Shown here one piece after another: positions 48,346-58,571 of a stretch of 64,000 nt of DNA; within the stretch, counting starts at the first letter, position 1; every line of letters begins with the position of its first letter. The stretch covers positions 124,001 to 188,000 of the forward strand of contig CAWFGU010000023.1 of assembly GCA_963815505.1 (NCBI GenBank), written 5' to 3'. A program made the translations under genes and the position numbers. The notes under the pieces were generated by a model. The model searched no databases. It had not been told where the DNA came from and saw only the letters and a list, made by a program, of their open reading frames with translations. The DNA comes from CAXBBB01 sp963815505 (lineage in GTDB: Bacteria > Bacteroidota > Rhodothermia > Rhodothermales > BA12).

Positions 48346-48952
48346 ATGACAACTCACGGTAGTCCGGATCACAACTCCCCGCCTTTCCAAAACGCAGGCC
48401 TCTCGGATCCGTCCGAAGGCCTGCGTTTCGCTGTTGAAGCCACTCCGATTGGCGTCGTCTCGGGCGTTGGGACCGAGAGAGGACTCCGAGGGCTCGTCCT
48501 ACTCGACACGGACGCTGAAGCTCAGGCGTGGGGCGAATCGCTCGGAGCGATCGCCCGCGCTGGCCGGTCACCCGCTGCTCGACTGGGTTGGCGACGTGGC
48601 GTGGGCGCTCAGCGTCGACTACGAGCTGAGCGACCTGGCCGACGAAAAGCTGCGCGCCGTTCCGCTCGACATCCAAGGCACGCCGTTTCAACTCGACGTG
48701 TGGGAGCGGCTGCGAGCGTTGGCGTGGGGCGAGACGACGACGTACGGCGCGCTAGCCGCTCGGATGGGCCGGGAGGTCGGCGCGTCGCAGGCGGTGGCCG
48801 GAGCGTGTGCGGCCAACCCGGTTGCCGTCGTCGTGCCGTGTCACCGCGTCGTCGGGGCGAGTGGCGAGATGCGTGGGTACCGGTGGGGCGTGGCTCGGAA
48901 GCGGCAGCTGCTGGCGCGCGAGCAGGCGCCGGTGCCGGACTTGTTTTCGTAG
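48346..48952 (+). CDS. ogt: Methylated-DNA-protein-cysteine methyltransferase (one frame shift)
   Basis: Suicide repair enzyme that removes alkyl groups from O6-alkylguanine. The C-terminal domain has TPFQLDVWERLRALAWGETT, the active-site motif VVPCHRVVGASGEMRGYRWG and a typical last helix (RKRQLLAREQ). The N-terminal domain (VEATPIGVVSGVGTERGLRG) is in another frame, with the shift near 48560. The start is uncertain: the in-frame ATG 48346 puts a strong hairpin (48390-48428) inside the first 28 codons, and no ATG, GTG or TTG follows it in frame before the conserved domain. Restored length is about 200 residues or somewhat less. Confidence 0.88.
48390..48428 (+). terminator. Strong hairpin overlapping the ogt 5' end
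   Basis: A perfect 12-bp stem: aaacgcaggcct (48390-48401) pairs with aggcctgcgttt (48417-48428). The loop is 15 bases and the A/T-ended arms suit a bidirectional terminator. It lies 115 bases after the small secreted-protein gene, which it probably terminates, yet it is within the apparent ogt reading frame. Confidence 0.7.
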
Positions 48953-48978
48953 CCGATCGAGACGGCCGGACGCAAAGT

Positions 48979-49010
48979 GGGCCTCGCCGCCAAGGTGTGC
49001 GACGAGGCCC
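48979..49010 (-). terminator. Hairpin after the 13-codon ORF (minus strand)
   Basis: An 8-bp perfect stem (gggcctcg 48979-48986 with cgaggccc 49003-49010). On the minus strand it is followed by ACTTTGCG. A second small hairpin (tgtcgg/ccgaca, about 49015-49030) lies between it and the short ORF. Together they would end a short minus-strand transcript. Confidence 0.5.
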
Positions 49011-49039
49011 AAGCTGTCGGGGAGCCGACAAGGCTGGTG

Positions 49040-49081
49040 CTAGCAGCCGAAGCCAAAGGCTCCTTTCTGCGTGTCAGACAT
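49040..49081 (-). CDS. Candidate 13-residue peptide gene with perfect Shine-Dalgarno
   Basis: On the minus strand ATG (49081-49079) is followed by 12 more sense codons and TAG (49042-49040), giving MSDTQKGAFGFGC. It is preceded by GGAGGTGATCC (49093-49083), an 11-base perfect complement of the usual 16S rRNA 3' end, with GGAGG seven bases from the ATG. Nearly all other starts in this window lack such a motif. Hairpins follow the stop. This could be a short peptide or leader gene, or the Shine-Dalgarno could serve an sRNA/anti-anti-SD role. The function is unknown; the C-terminal Cys is notable. Confidence 0.45.
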   Translation of the reverse strand: MSDTQKGAFGFGC

Positions 49082-49082
49082 A

Positions 49083-49093
49083 GGATCACCTCC
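49083..49093 (-). promoter_or_regulatory. Perfect extended Shine-Dalgarno
   Basis: GGAGGTGATCC on the minus strand is an exact complement to the conserved 16S 3' end (GGATCACCTCC on the plus strand here). It is correctly spaced for the ATG at 49081. Its presence decides the start of the 13-codon ORF. Confidence 0.6.
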
Positions 49094-49326
49094 ATAGATA
49101 AGGGCAGAGAGTAAAACGTGGCACGACGCCCAGTGAGACGTGCGACGCAGCGTAATGCGAGCAGCCGTACGAGCCTGCTTGCGTAGGGGCGAACATGGCT
49201 ACGAACATGCTGTTCCAACGTGCTAGGAAATCAGGACATGGCCGAAAACGGACGGTCAGACGGCCGCTCGTGGCGTAGCTTTTCAGGCGGTTCACCCGCT
49301 CCTCCCGTCGCTTTCTCCCCACCTGC

Positions 49327-51820
49327 GTGACGCTCCCCATCGAGGATCCGGTCCTCATCTTCGCGCTCACGATGTCGATCGTGCTGCTGGCGCCGATGCT
49401 GTTCAAGCGCGTCGGTATGCCTGGGCTGGTGGGGCTGATCGTCGTCGGCGCGATCGTGGGACCGAACGCCGTCGGGCTGCTGGCGCGCGATGCGACGTTC
49501 GAACTGCTGGGCACGGTCGGGCTGCTGTATTTGATGTTTACGGCGGGTCTGAGCATCGACTTCGATCAGTTCACCCGGCTTCGCGGGCGAAGCGTGACGT
49601 TCGGGCTGTTCTCATTCTCGCTTCCGTTCGTGCTGGCCTTGGGAGCCGGACTGATGCTGCTCGGCTTTGACTGGTCGGCGACGCTGCTGCTCGGCGCCAT
49701 CGTCGGCTCGCACACGCTGCTGGCCTACCCGATCGCGCAGCGGTTCAAGCTGGACAAATCGCCCGCGGTCGTGATGACGATGGGCGGGACGGTCGTGACC
49801 GATCTGGTGAGCCTGCTGCTGCTGGCCGTCGTGACCCAGGTGGCGGCGGGCAAAGCCGAGGCGTCGGACTGGATGTGGTTCGCCGCACGCGTGGCGCTTT
49901 TGGCGTCGCGGCGACGTGGGGCGTGCAGCTGCTGGGCCGCTGGTTCTTTCGAACCGTCAAGCAGCAGCCCGACGTGCAGTTCGCGTTTCTGCTGACGGTC
50001 GTGTTTGGGGCGGCATTCGTGGCCGAGCAGGCCGGGTTGGCGGCGATTATCGGCGCGTTCGTCGTCGGGCTGTCGCTCAACCGGCTGGTGCCCGAGCAGT
50101 CGCCGATGATGACGCGGATTCTGTTCGTCGGCGAGGCGCTGTTCGTGCCGTTCTTCCTGCTCTCGGTCGGGATGCTGGTCGATCTGAAAGCACTGCTCCA
50201 GCTTCCGCTGTGGGCGCTGGCGATCCTGCTTTCGGCCTCGCTCGTGCTGGGCGGTAAGGCGATAGCGGCCTACGTCGTCGGCAAGATCTATGGCTACACG
50301 CGCGACGAGCAGTGGACGATCTACGGCCTGTCGACGCCCCAGGCGGCGGCGACGCTGGCGGTCACGCTGATCGGCTTCGAGATTGGGCTGTTCAACGAGC
50401 AGATGGTCAACGGCGTCGTCGTGATGATGCTGATTACGTGCCTGGTCGGCCCGTTCGTGGTCGAGCGGTGGGGACGGCGGATGGCGCTGGCGGCCGAGAG
50501 CGCGCCGCACACCGACGCGCCGCCGCAGCGCATCCTGGTCGCGCTGAGCAATCCCGAGACGGCCGAAGAACTGACCGATCTGGCGCTGCTGATCCACGAT
50601 CCGTCGTCGACCGTCCCGATCTACCCGATGACGGTCGTCCGCGACGGACCCGGCTCGGACGGACGCGTGGCGCAGGGCGAGGCGATGCTGAGCCGCGCCG
50701 TCTTGCACGCTGCCGCTGCCGATGTCGAGATGAAGCCGCTGACGAGGCTCGACCACAACCCGGCGGCAGGCATCGTTCGGGCAACCAAGGAGGAGCGGAT
50801 TTCGACGGTCCTGATCGGATGGAACGGCGAGAACACGGCGCGCGCGTTCATCTTCGGCAGCGTGCTCGACCAGTTGCTCGGCGAGACGCGCGAGATGCTG
50901 TGGGTGTGCCGCCTCGCCCAACCGCTGGCGACGACTCAGCGCATTCTGGTCCTGGTGCCGCCCTACCTGTCGCGCGAAACCGGATTCGCCGCAGCCATGC
51001 GCGCCGTCAAGATCCTGGCCAAGCAGGCCGGTGCCGAACTGATTCTCGATGGCCGCCGAACGCTCAGCCGACGAACTGGAGGCGACGAGTCTGCGCATAA
51101 AGCCCAACGTCCCGCTGACGGTCGAGCGCATGGAGACGTGGACCGATACCGTCGCCACGACCGACGACCTGTACAAGAAGCGGCGACCTGCTCATCCTGC
51201 TCACCTCACGAGAGGGATCCTTGGCGTGGCGCCCCGCGCTGGACCGACTGCCGCGCGTTCTCGCCCAACGGTTCGACGAAGCCGGACTGCTCGTCGTGTA
51301 TCCCGCCGACGTGCCGCTGCGCACGCTCGTCGGGCCGCCGTCGAGCAGTGGCGCAAGGGCGCTCGCGCTCGCCATCTCCCCCGAACTGGTCCAGGTCGAC
51401 TTCGAGCCCGATACAGACGAGGAGACGATGCTGCGCGCCTTGCTGGACCCGCTCGCCGAGATGGGGTCGGTCGAAACCAGCGCCATGCTCGATCGCCTGC
51501 GCGCCGGAGGCACCGACTACGCCGTGGAGTTACGCCCCGGTGTGGCGTTCTACCACGCGCACACGAGCCTGACCCAGACGACCCACGTACTCGTCGGCAC
51601 GAGCCGCGACGGGTTGCACCTTCCGGCATCGTCTGGCCCGGTTCACGTGGTGCTGGTGTTTCTGTGCCCGCGCACGGTCGACTCGAGCCGCTACTTGGGC
51701 AAACTGGCCGCCGTCACGCACCTGGTGCAGACCGAGGAGCAGGTCGATGCATTGGCGGCGTCGGAGAATCCCGAGGACGCAGCGGCGCTCTTGCTGGCCG
51801 CGTTGCAAGAGCCGGAGTGA
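49327..51820 (+). CDS. CPA2-type cation/proton antiporter with Usp and EIIA-like domains (frame shifts)
   Basis: About 830 residues after joining frames. Residues 1-380 are a Kef/NhaS-like CPA2 exchanger with about 12 membrane spans (GLVGLIVVGAIVGPNAVGLL, AGLAAIIGAFVVGLSLNRLV, VGEALFVPFFLLSVGMLVDL). The cytosolic part has Usp-like sequence (RILVALSNPETAEELTDLAL, RISTVLIGWNGENTARAFIF) and a C-terminal domain like PTS EIIA type 2 (VELRPGVAFYHAHT, then VHVVLVFLCPR, and a final helical EDAAALLLAALQ). Shifts lie near 49905, 51045 and 51180. It starts with GTG. It probably exchanges Na+ or K+ for protons with control by the cytosolic domains. Confidence 0.82.
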
Positions 51821-51973
51821 GAGTCGTTCTGCCGCCAAAGTGTCCGCTGGTGTAACACGACCTGTCCGCCTCCGTACAGCGACCGCGTGCCCACCCCGTT
51901 CGACTCGCTCGACACGTCGGGGCACGGCGGTTGCCCCTTGCCGACGCTTCCGCTCACTCACGAACCGCATCCG

Positions 51974-53391
51974 ATGATTCGCCTCCTCCTCGTCCTCCTT
52001 CTCTTCGCGCCGACCGCATGGGCGCAGGACACACCCGTCACCACGCGCACGATCACGCTCGTCGACGCCGTCCAGATCGCCCAGCAGCAGAGCACGGCGC
52101 TGCGCCGCGCTCAGATCAGCAATCGGTTCAACGAGATCGCCATCTCGGACGCGCGCAACAGCTACCTGCCCGACGTGAGCGCGTCCACGAGCGCGCGGCA
52201 GAGCTACGGCCGCTCGTTCGACCAGGTGACGGGGCAACTCAATAACGAGACGATCGAAAGCGCGAGCGTCGGCGCGAGCGTCGGCTATACGATTTTCGAC
52301 GGCAGCCGCCGTGCCCAAGTCGCTCAGGCCCGCGCGGGTCTGCGCGCTGGACAGCTGGGACTGGAGCGCGTCGAGCAAGATCTGGTCTTCCAGGTGGCGA
52401 CGCAGTTTCTAAACGTCATCTCGTCTCGCGAGCAAGTCGACGTGCAGCAGATCGCGCTGGAACAGCAGGTGCGACGGCTCGAACAGGTCGAAGGGACTGA
52501 TCGCCGGTGGTGTGCGTCCCGGCGTCCGAAGTGTTTCAGCAGCAGGCGAGGTGGCCCAGGCGCGCCTGAGCGTCGTCAACGCGCAGCGCGACGTGCAACT
52601 CGCCGAAGCCAACCTGATCCAGCTGCTCCAACTCGACCCGCTCGCCGAGTACCGCTTCGTCATCCCCGAGTTACCCGACCTGTCGGACGAGGCGCTCGAC
52701 GTCGAAGCCTACGATCTGCGCGGCCTGATCGCGACGGCCTACGAGCGCCGCGCCGACCTGGATGCGTCTCGAAGCCGACATTGAATCCGCAGATCTGAGC
52801 GCGTCGATCGCACGCGCCGGTCGCTTGCCTCGCGTGTCGGCGTCGGCCAGCTACGGCACGTCGTGGACCAGCGCGGCTCAGCAAATCGTGCTCGACGGTG
52901 GGGGCATTCCGATCGTCGACCCAGGCACGGGTCGACCTCAGACCGAGCGCACGGCTCTACTCGACCAGCTCGACCAGCAGCGCGGTGGTGGCCTTGGACT
53001 GTCGCTTTCGGTCCCCATTTTCGATGCCAACCGGACGCGCAACTCGGTCCAGCGGGCACGCGTACAGGCGCAGACGGCGCAGCTCAATCTGGAAGACCAG
53101 CAGCAGCAGATCGCGACGCAGGTGCGCCAGGCGATCCTCGACTACCGAGCGGCGGCGGCGCAGGTGACGTTCTCACGCGTCCAGGTCGAGGCGGCGCAGC
53201 AGGCGTTTCAGGCCGCCGAGCAGCGCTACGCGGCAGGCGCAGGCACTCTTTACGACGTGCAGCAGGCCCAGACGCTGCTCACCAATGCGCAGAGCAACCT
53301 GGTCAGCGCGCAGTACCGATTCGTCTTCCAAGAGAAGCTGATCGACTATTATACCGGCACGATCGACGTCGACCGACTCTCGTTCGACTAA
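51974..53391 (+). CDS. TolC-like outer-membrane efflux protein (two frame shifts)
   Basis: About 470 residues with signal LLLVLLLFAPTAWA. The two-fold TolC repeat is visible: ITLVDAVQIAQQQSTALRRA, ASVGASVGYTIFDGSRRAQV, then LGLSLSVPIFDANRTRNSVQ and the coiled-coil QRYAAGAGTLYDVQQAQTLL. It would form the trimeric outer-membrane channel of an efflux pump. Shifts lie near 52497 and 52765. The MacA-like gene follows 43 bases downstream, so the two are one operon. Confidence 0.88.
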
Positions 53392-53434
53392 GCGCCCATC
53401 GGCACACCTTCACTCTCTTTCCAATCCACCCGTC

Positions 53435-54765
53435 ATGGCGCAGATTCCCGCTCGGAAAAACTCCAACAAAAAGCTCTACATCGGCCTCGGCCGTGCTCGG
53501 CGTTCTCGTGCTGCTCGCCATCGTCGCCGCCAGCATGTTCGGCGGTGGACCGAGCGGGACCGAGGTCAACGCCGAGATCGCGAGCGACGCACGATCACTC
53601 AGGTCGTGACGGCGTCGGGGCGCGATCCAGCCTGAGATCGAGGTCAAGATCAGCCCCGAGGTGTCGGGCGAGATCATCGATCTGCGTGTGGCCGAAGGCG
53701 ATCCCGTCCAGGCGGGCGACATCCTGATCCGCATCCGACCGGACATCATCCAGGCTCAGGTCGAGCAGTTGCAGGCCAGCGTGTTGCAGTCGCGGTCGAG
53801 CCAGAGTCAGAGCGAGGCGAGCCTGACTCAACGCACAGCAAGACCTGCGGCGCAAGGAAGGACTGGCGGCTCAAAATTTGATCGCGACGGCCGAACTGGA
53901 GGCCGCTCAGACACAGGTGCAGGTCGCCGAAGCTCAGGTGCAGGGCGCCCGTTTCTCGGTCCAGTCCGCCAACGCGCGGCTGCGCGAAGCGCGCGAGCAA
54001 CTCGCCAACACGACGATTGTCGCGCCGATGAGCGGGACCGTCAGCCAGCTCAACGTCGAACTGGGCGAGCGCGTGGTCGGGACGAGCCAGATGGCCGGAA
54101 CCGAACTGCTGCGCATCGCCCAACTCGAGCGGATGGAGATCGAAGTCGGCGTCAACGAAAACGACATCGTCAACGTGACGCTGGGCGACAGCGCGCTGGT
54201 CGAGGTCGACGCCTACCCGGACGTGCCGATGCGTGGCGTCGTGACCGAGATCGCCAACAGCGCCCGCCTGAGCGGAACCGATCAGGTGACCAACTTCCTC
54301 GTCAAAGTCCGCGTGCTGGGTGTCGGCATGCCCTCGCCCGGCGGCATCACGACGGCGGTCGCCCAGCCCGAGGTCGTCATCCCCGGCGGCGACGTGCAGC
54401 TGCGTCCCGGCATGAGCGGAACCGTCGACGTGTTTACCCAGACGGCTCAGAGCGTGATCGCGGTCCCCATCGGAGCCGTCACGGCGCGCGACTTCAACAA
54501 GGTCCGCCGCGACACGACCGAGGGCGCCGTCACGCCCAGCGGCGAGGATCTACGCAAAGTCGTGTTCGTCGTCGAAGGCGGCAAGGCGCGGATGTTCGAA
54601 GTGTCGACCGGCATCGCCGACGCGACGCACATTCACATCCGCAGCGGCATCAGCGACACGGCGCGCGTCGTGACGGGCCCGTTCAGCGCCCTGAGCCGCA
54701 CGCTCCGCCCCGACATGAACGTCGTCGTCAAGGAACGCAACCGCTTCGACAGCGACGAAAGCTGA
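53435..54765 (+). CDS. MacA-like periplasmic adaptor (HlyD family, frame shifts)
   Basis: About 440 residues restored. An N-terminal membrane anchor (VLGVLVLLAIVAASMFGGG) leads into the barrel-lipoyl half (ITQVVTASGAIQPEIEVKIS, then GEIIDLRVAEGDPVQAGDIL). A long coiled-coil hairpin and the second half with ANTTIVAPMSGTVSQLNVEL and VVGTSQMAGTELLRIAQLER follow. Shifts are near 53490, 53590, 53630 and 53835. It joins a TolC channel to an inner-membrane ABC transporter. The expected MacB ATPase/permease genes do not follow directly; an ABC ATPase of the right type is 3.8 kb on. Confidence 0.87.
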
Positions 54766-54855
54766 CGTGTGATACCGCTCTGACCTGGCAGGTCTCCTCA
54801 TTCGGGCACCCATCGACTACTCGCCTGCCTCGATCCGGGCAACGAGCCGGTCGAA

Positions 54856-57202
54856 CTAGCGGAGTGCTCGATGGCCTTCGGTAAACGTGCGGTAGGCCAT
54901 GTCACGCGCGTTCGCGGGCCCTCTCAGCGCCTCGGGATCTCGCCCGACGCGTACAGAGCATCCGCGTGATCCCGCATGATGCGAGCCGTTCGTCGAGTGG
55001 TCTCCCAGATTGGTTCGGTAAACGGCTTCGGCCTCTTCCAGCATAGCCAGCGCTTCAGCGGTCTGCCCGTCGTCCAATAGGTATCCGGCGACCTGAGCCT
55101 GGGCGCTCGCGGTGCTTGGATGATCCGGCCCCAGCGCGTCGCGGCGGATGTCATAAGCCAACCTCTTGAGACGCAGCTCTTCGACTTCGTCTCCCAGTTC
55201 GCCGTTCACGTTTCCCAGGTTGAGCAGCGGCGAGGTGCTCTTGACGTGCCGACCGAAGTAGGCAGGTGCAGGTCGACCGACTCGGAAAGCATCGCCTGGG
55301 CTTTGCTGCAGGCTATCCGAGTACCAGTAGGTGAGGCCCAAATTGTTGAGCGCGCTCGCCACGTACGGCGTATCGATCGGCACTTGGGCGCGGTGGAAGC
55401 TCCACTTCGCGCTCCTGCGCTTGCGCGGCCTCTGGCAGTCGGTCCATCGACCAGTAGAGCAGCCCGAGTTCGTGCAGGCTGGTAACGGTGCGCCGGTGAT
55501 CGGGACCGAGCAGTCGACTCGTGGATCGCGTACGCCGAATCGATGAAGCACCTCGGCCTCGTCGTAGCGGTTGAGGTCGCGCAGCGAGACGCCTCGGTAT
55601 TCGAGCAGGTCGGCGCGAGTCGTGTCAGCTGCAGTTCCTGTCGCGGGGACGAGCGGAAGCGCATCGGCGAGCAGCGCGTCGGACTGGTCGTAGACTGCCA
55701 GTCGGCGATAGATGTCGGCCATGTCGGCCATCAGTTGCGCTTGAACGTACGGCTGATCGGCCAAGTCGGTGCGGATGCGTTCGGCGCCTCGGTCGAGGAG
55801 CGTGCGCGCCGAAACGGTGTCGTAGCTCACGTCTTCGGGGTTAGCCGATGCGAACAGCCCCATCGCAAACGCTCGCATCTGCGGTCTGCTTGCGCGCCTC
55901 GTCGACAGTGCGACTCGCGCGCTCGCGCTCTGCTGCCACGTCGGCCTGCCACAGCGCCGATCCCAGGCCGACGACCAGAATCAGCACCATCGCCGCACCG
56001 ACGCCAACCGGCGCACGATATCGCTTGAACGAACCGGCCGCGCGCGGTAGCGCCACGCTCCACCGCGCGCGTCAACCGGCGCTTCCGTCCAGGTGACGCG
56101 CCACGTCGTCGGCTAACGCCGCTGCGGATTCATAGCGCTGCTCCGGCTCCTTGCGCATCGCTTTGAGCGTGACGTGGTCGAGGTCGGATCGGAGCAGGCG
56201 CGTCAGGTGACTACGCGTCATGCCCCGAGTCGTGGCTGCTGCCGACGTGTTCGGCGTGGACCGGGCGAGGCGCGTGCTCGGGGCTTGCGGCTCGGCGTTG
56301 AGAATGGCGTCTTCGACCGCCCGGCGTGCGCGCGACGGGCAGATCGTAGGGCCGCTCGCCGACGAGCAGTTCGTAGAGCAAGATGCCCAGCGCGTACACG
56401 TCGGTCGCCGTCGTGACGGCCTCGCCTCGGATCTGCTCGGGCGCGGCGTACTCGAGAGTAAAAACAGCGGCGTCCGTCCGCGTGATCGGCTGTTCGCCTT
56501 CGGCCTCCTCGGCCAGCCGGGCGATGCCGAAGTCGAGTAGTTTGACGACAGGCCGCCCCTCTACGACGGTCACAAGCACGTTCGACGGCTTCAAGTCACG
56601 GTGTACCACCAGCCGCTGGTGCGCGTGCTGAACGGCGCGGCAGACGGTGTGGAACAGCGCCAGCCGCGCGGCGACAGGCAGTCGGTTGCGGTCGCAGTAC
56701 ACGTCGATGGGTTCGCCCTCGACGTATTCCATCACGAAATAGGGCCGTCCGTCGTGGGCTAGGCCGCCGTCGTAGAGGCGCGCGATGTGGGGATGATCGA
56801 GCGTTGCGAGGATGCGGCGCTCGCGCAGGAAACGCAGCCGCAGTTCGTCCGAATCCAATCCCCGCGGCAGCACTTTGAGGGCGACTGAGCGCGGCAGATC
56901 ATCGCGCTGGGCGAGGTAAACGACGCCCATGCCGCCCGTGCCTAGCGTGCGGACGAGACGGTAGGGGCCGATGCGCTCGCCTTCGACGGCCGCGTCGACC
57001 TGTCCACTCGTTGCGGGCGGCTTCCAGAAAGTCCGGCGACCGTTCGTGCGCGCCGACCATCGACCCGCACGGCAGAGACCACGTCCGGCGACGCTGCGCT
57101 GGTCCGGTCGAGAAATCCGGATCGTTCATCGGCTGGAAGGTCGAGCGTCTGGTGAAACAGCGCCTCGACGCGGCTCCAGTGGTCGCCAGAAGGAGTAGAC
57201 AT
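54856..57202 (-). CDS. Membrane Ser/Thr protein kinase with TPR domain (several frame shifts)
   Basis: Joined frames give about 780 residues. After WSRVEALFHQTLDLPADER and a short helical region come a kinase G-loop (GTGGMGVVYLA), VAIE-type Lys (SVALKVLPRG), HRDLKPSN (catalytic loop), LLDFGIARL (DFG) and AAPEQIRGE. A membrane span (VGVGAAMVLILVVGLGSALW) precedes TPRs (e.g. AQLMADMADIYRRLAVYDQS, ALNNLGLTYWYSDSL). This kinase-TM-TPR layout is common in bacteria that couple a kinase with an ECF sigma factor, and such a sigma gene lies directly upstream. At least five one-base shifts are needed, so domain borders are approximate. Confidence 0.8.
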
Positions 57203-57251
57203 GACGTAAGGGGTAGTATCGTTTATACGCGTACTACGCGCCTCAAAACGC

Positions 57252-57817
57252 TCACGACAGATCGATTTCGCTGCGGAGCCACGCTTTGGCCATCGTCCAG
57301 TCGCGCCGGACGGTAGCAGGCGAGACGCCGAGCATCTCAGCCGTCTCGTCAATGGAGAAGCCGCCGAAGAACCGCAACTGGATGATCTGCGCCTTGCGCT
57401 CATCTATGCCTTCGAGCCGCTCGAGCGCTTCGTCGAGCGCGAGTACGTCGGCGGGCGTCAGATCGGCGAAGACAGGCACCTCCTCGACGTTCAGGTCGGT
57501 CTGATTGCCGCCGCGCTTCTCGGCTTGCGTGCGCCAGCGCGTAGTCGACCAGGATGCGGCGCATCGAGCGCGACGCCATCGCGAAGAAGTGGCGTCGGCT
57601 CTCCCACGTCACGCGGTCGAGGTCAATCAGCTTGACGTAGGCCTCGTGGACGAGGGCGGTCGGGTTGAGCGTGTGTCGCGGGCCGCTCCTGGCGCAGGTG
57701 GTTGCGGGCGATCAAGCGCAGCGCGTCATAGACCTGCGGCATCGCCTGATTGGCTGCGTCCGGCGCTCCGTCTTGCTGCGCGTTGAGGAGTTGGGTCAGG
57801 TCTGGAGCTGGGGACAT
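57252..57817 (-). CDS. ECF sigma-70 factor of the TIGR02999/kinase-linked group (two frame shifts)
   Basis: About 188 residues restored. Sigma region 2 contains QVYDALRLIARNHLRQERP and then ALVHEAYVKLIDLDRVTWES. Region 4 is ALDEALERLEGIDERKAQII then QLRFFGGFSIDETAEMLGVS and ATVRRDWTMAKAWL. This pattern is the ECF group usually found next to Ser/Thr kinases and lacking an anti-sigma factor. Shifts lie near 57680 and 57535, each an extra base. It is followed 49 bases on by the kinase gene on the same strand, suggesting kinase control of this sigma factor. Confidence 0.85.
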
Positions 57818-57970
57818 AGGCTCTCGTGTGGTGGTGGTCCGCACAAGTACGCGCTTCCATGCGGAGCATCGCAACTGCAAAAAGATCGGACTCGATGAGC
57901 GGATCGGCGCGCTTTCGTCGCCTTATCGAGTGAGCCTCTTTGCCTCTCCACCATCTGATCCTGCCCAGCG

Positions 57971-58300
57971 ATGCCTCGTCCCTCCATGGACCCACTCTCC
58001 GCCGACTTCTATGACGCGTTCGTGCGTCGCGTAATGGCTGTCATCGACGCCGCTCCGCCCGACGTCGCGCCGGGCGAAGACGGATTGGCGCGCGCGCTCG
58101 GCCTGTCCACCCTCTACTTCCGCCGCTGCTTGCTTCGAGCGACCGGTATGAGCGCGGCCGGAGTAGTCCGTTGGCGCAGAGCGCACCCTGCTCCGCTGTG
58201 TCCTGCCGACGAGACCGACGTGTATGTCAGTGCCACGTTGCCTGCGCAGCGTCCGGGGCGCAGGTTCACCTTCACGCTCTTCGCTTCACACACGTCATAG
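57971..58300 (+). CDS. Short protein with AraC-like HTH half
   Basis: 109 residues. Residues 9-65 (FYDAFVRRVMAVIDAA, then GLARALGLSTLYFRRCLLRA and TGMSAAGVVRWRR) match the first HTH of an AraC-type DNA-binding domain, with the usual Leu-Ala...Leu-Gly-Leu-Ser...Leu-Arg pattern. The second HTH is missing and the rest is low-complexity. It is either a truncated regulator or a free-standing HTH. It lies upstream of the ABC ATPase. The gap 58301-58571 after it shows no other gene. Confidence 0.45.
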   Translation: MPRPSMDPLSADFYDAFVRRVMAVIDAAPPDVAPGEDGLARALGLSTLYFRRCLLRATGMSAAGVVRWRRAHPAPLCPADETDVYVSATLPAQRPGRRFTFTLFASHTS

Positions 58301-58571
58301 CCCAACTGCTCCGCGCGAAACCAACAGCGCAGATCCCTGGCCGCCTCCTGCACCGAGCGCCGTCGACACGAGCGCAACTATGTGCGGGCAGATTCGACAG
58401 TGCCAACTGCGGCGAGCCATCAATCCGGTACTGTGGCGACCCGCCTGGCAACGCCCACCACCATCGCCGAACTAGCTGGCCAGATGAGCGAGCCTCCCGC
58501 GTCCACTACAGATCCGGCGTAACCTGGGGCGAGCCGCGTCGTACCGGTGACTTCACACTCTCGCCTATCCG

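Noticed and set aside
49725..51176. 483-codon minus-strand ORF
   Set aside because: Antisense to the CPA2 antiporter; composition typical of reverse-strand shadows.
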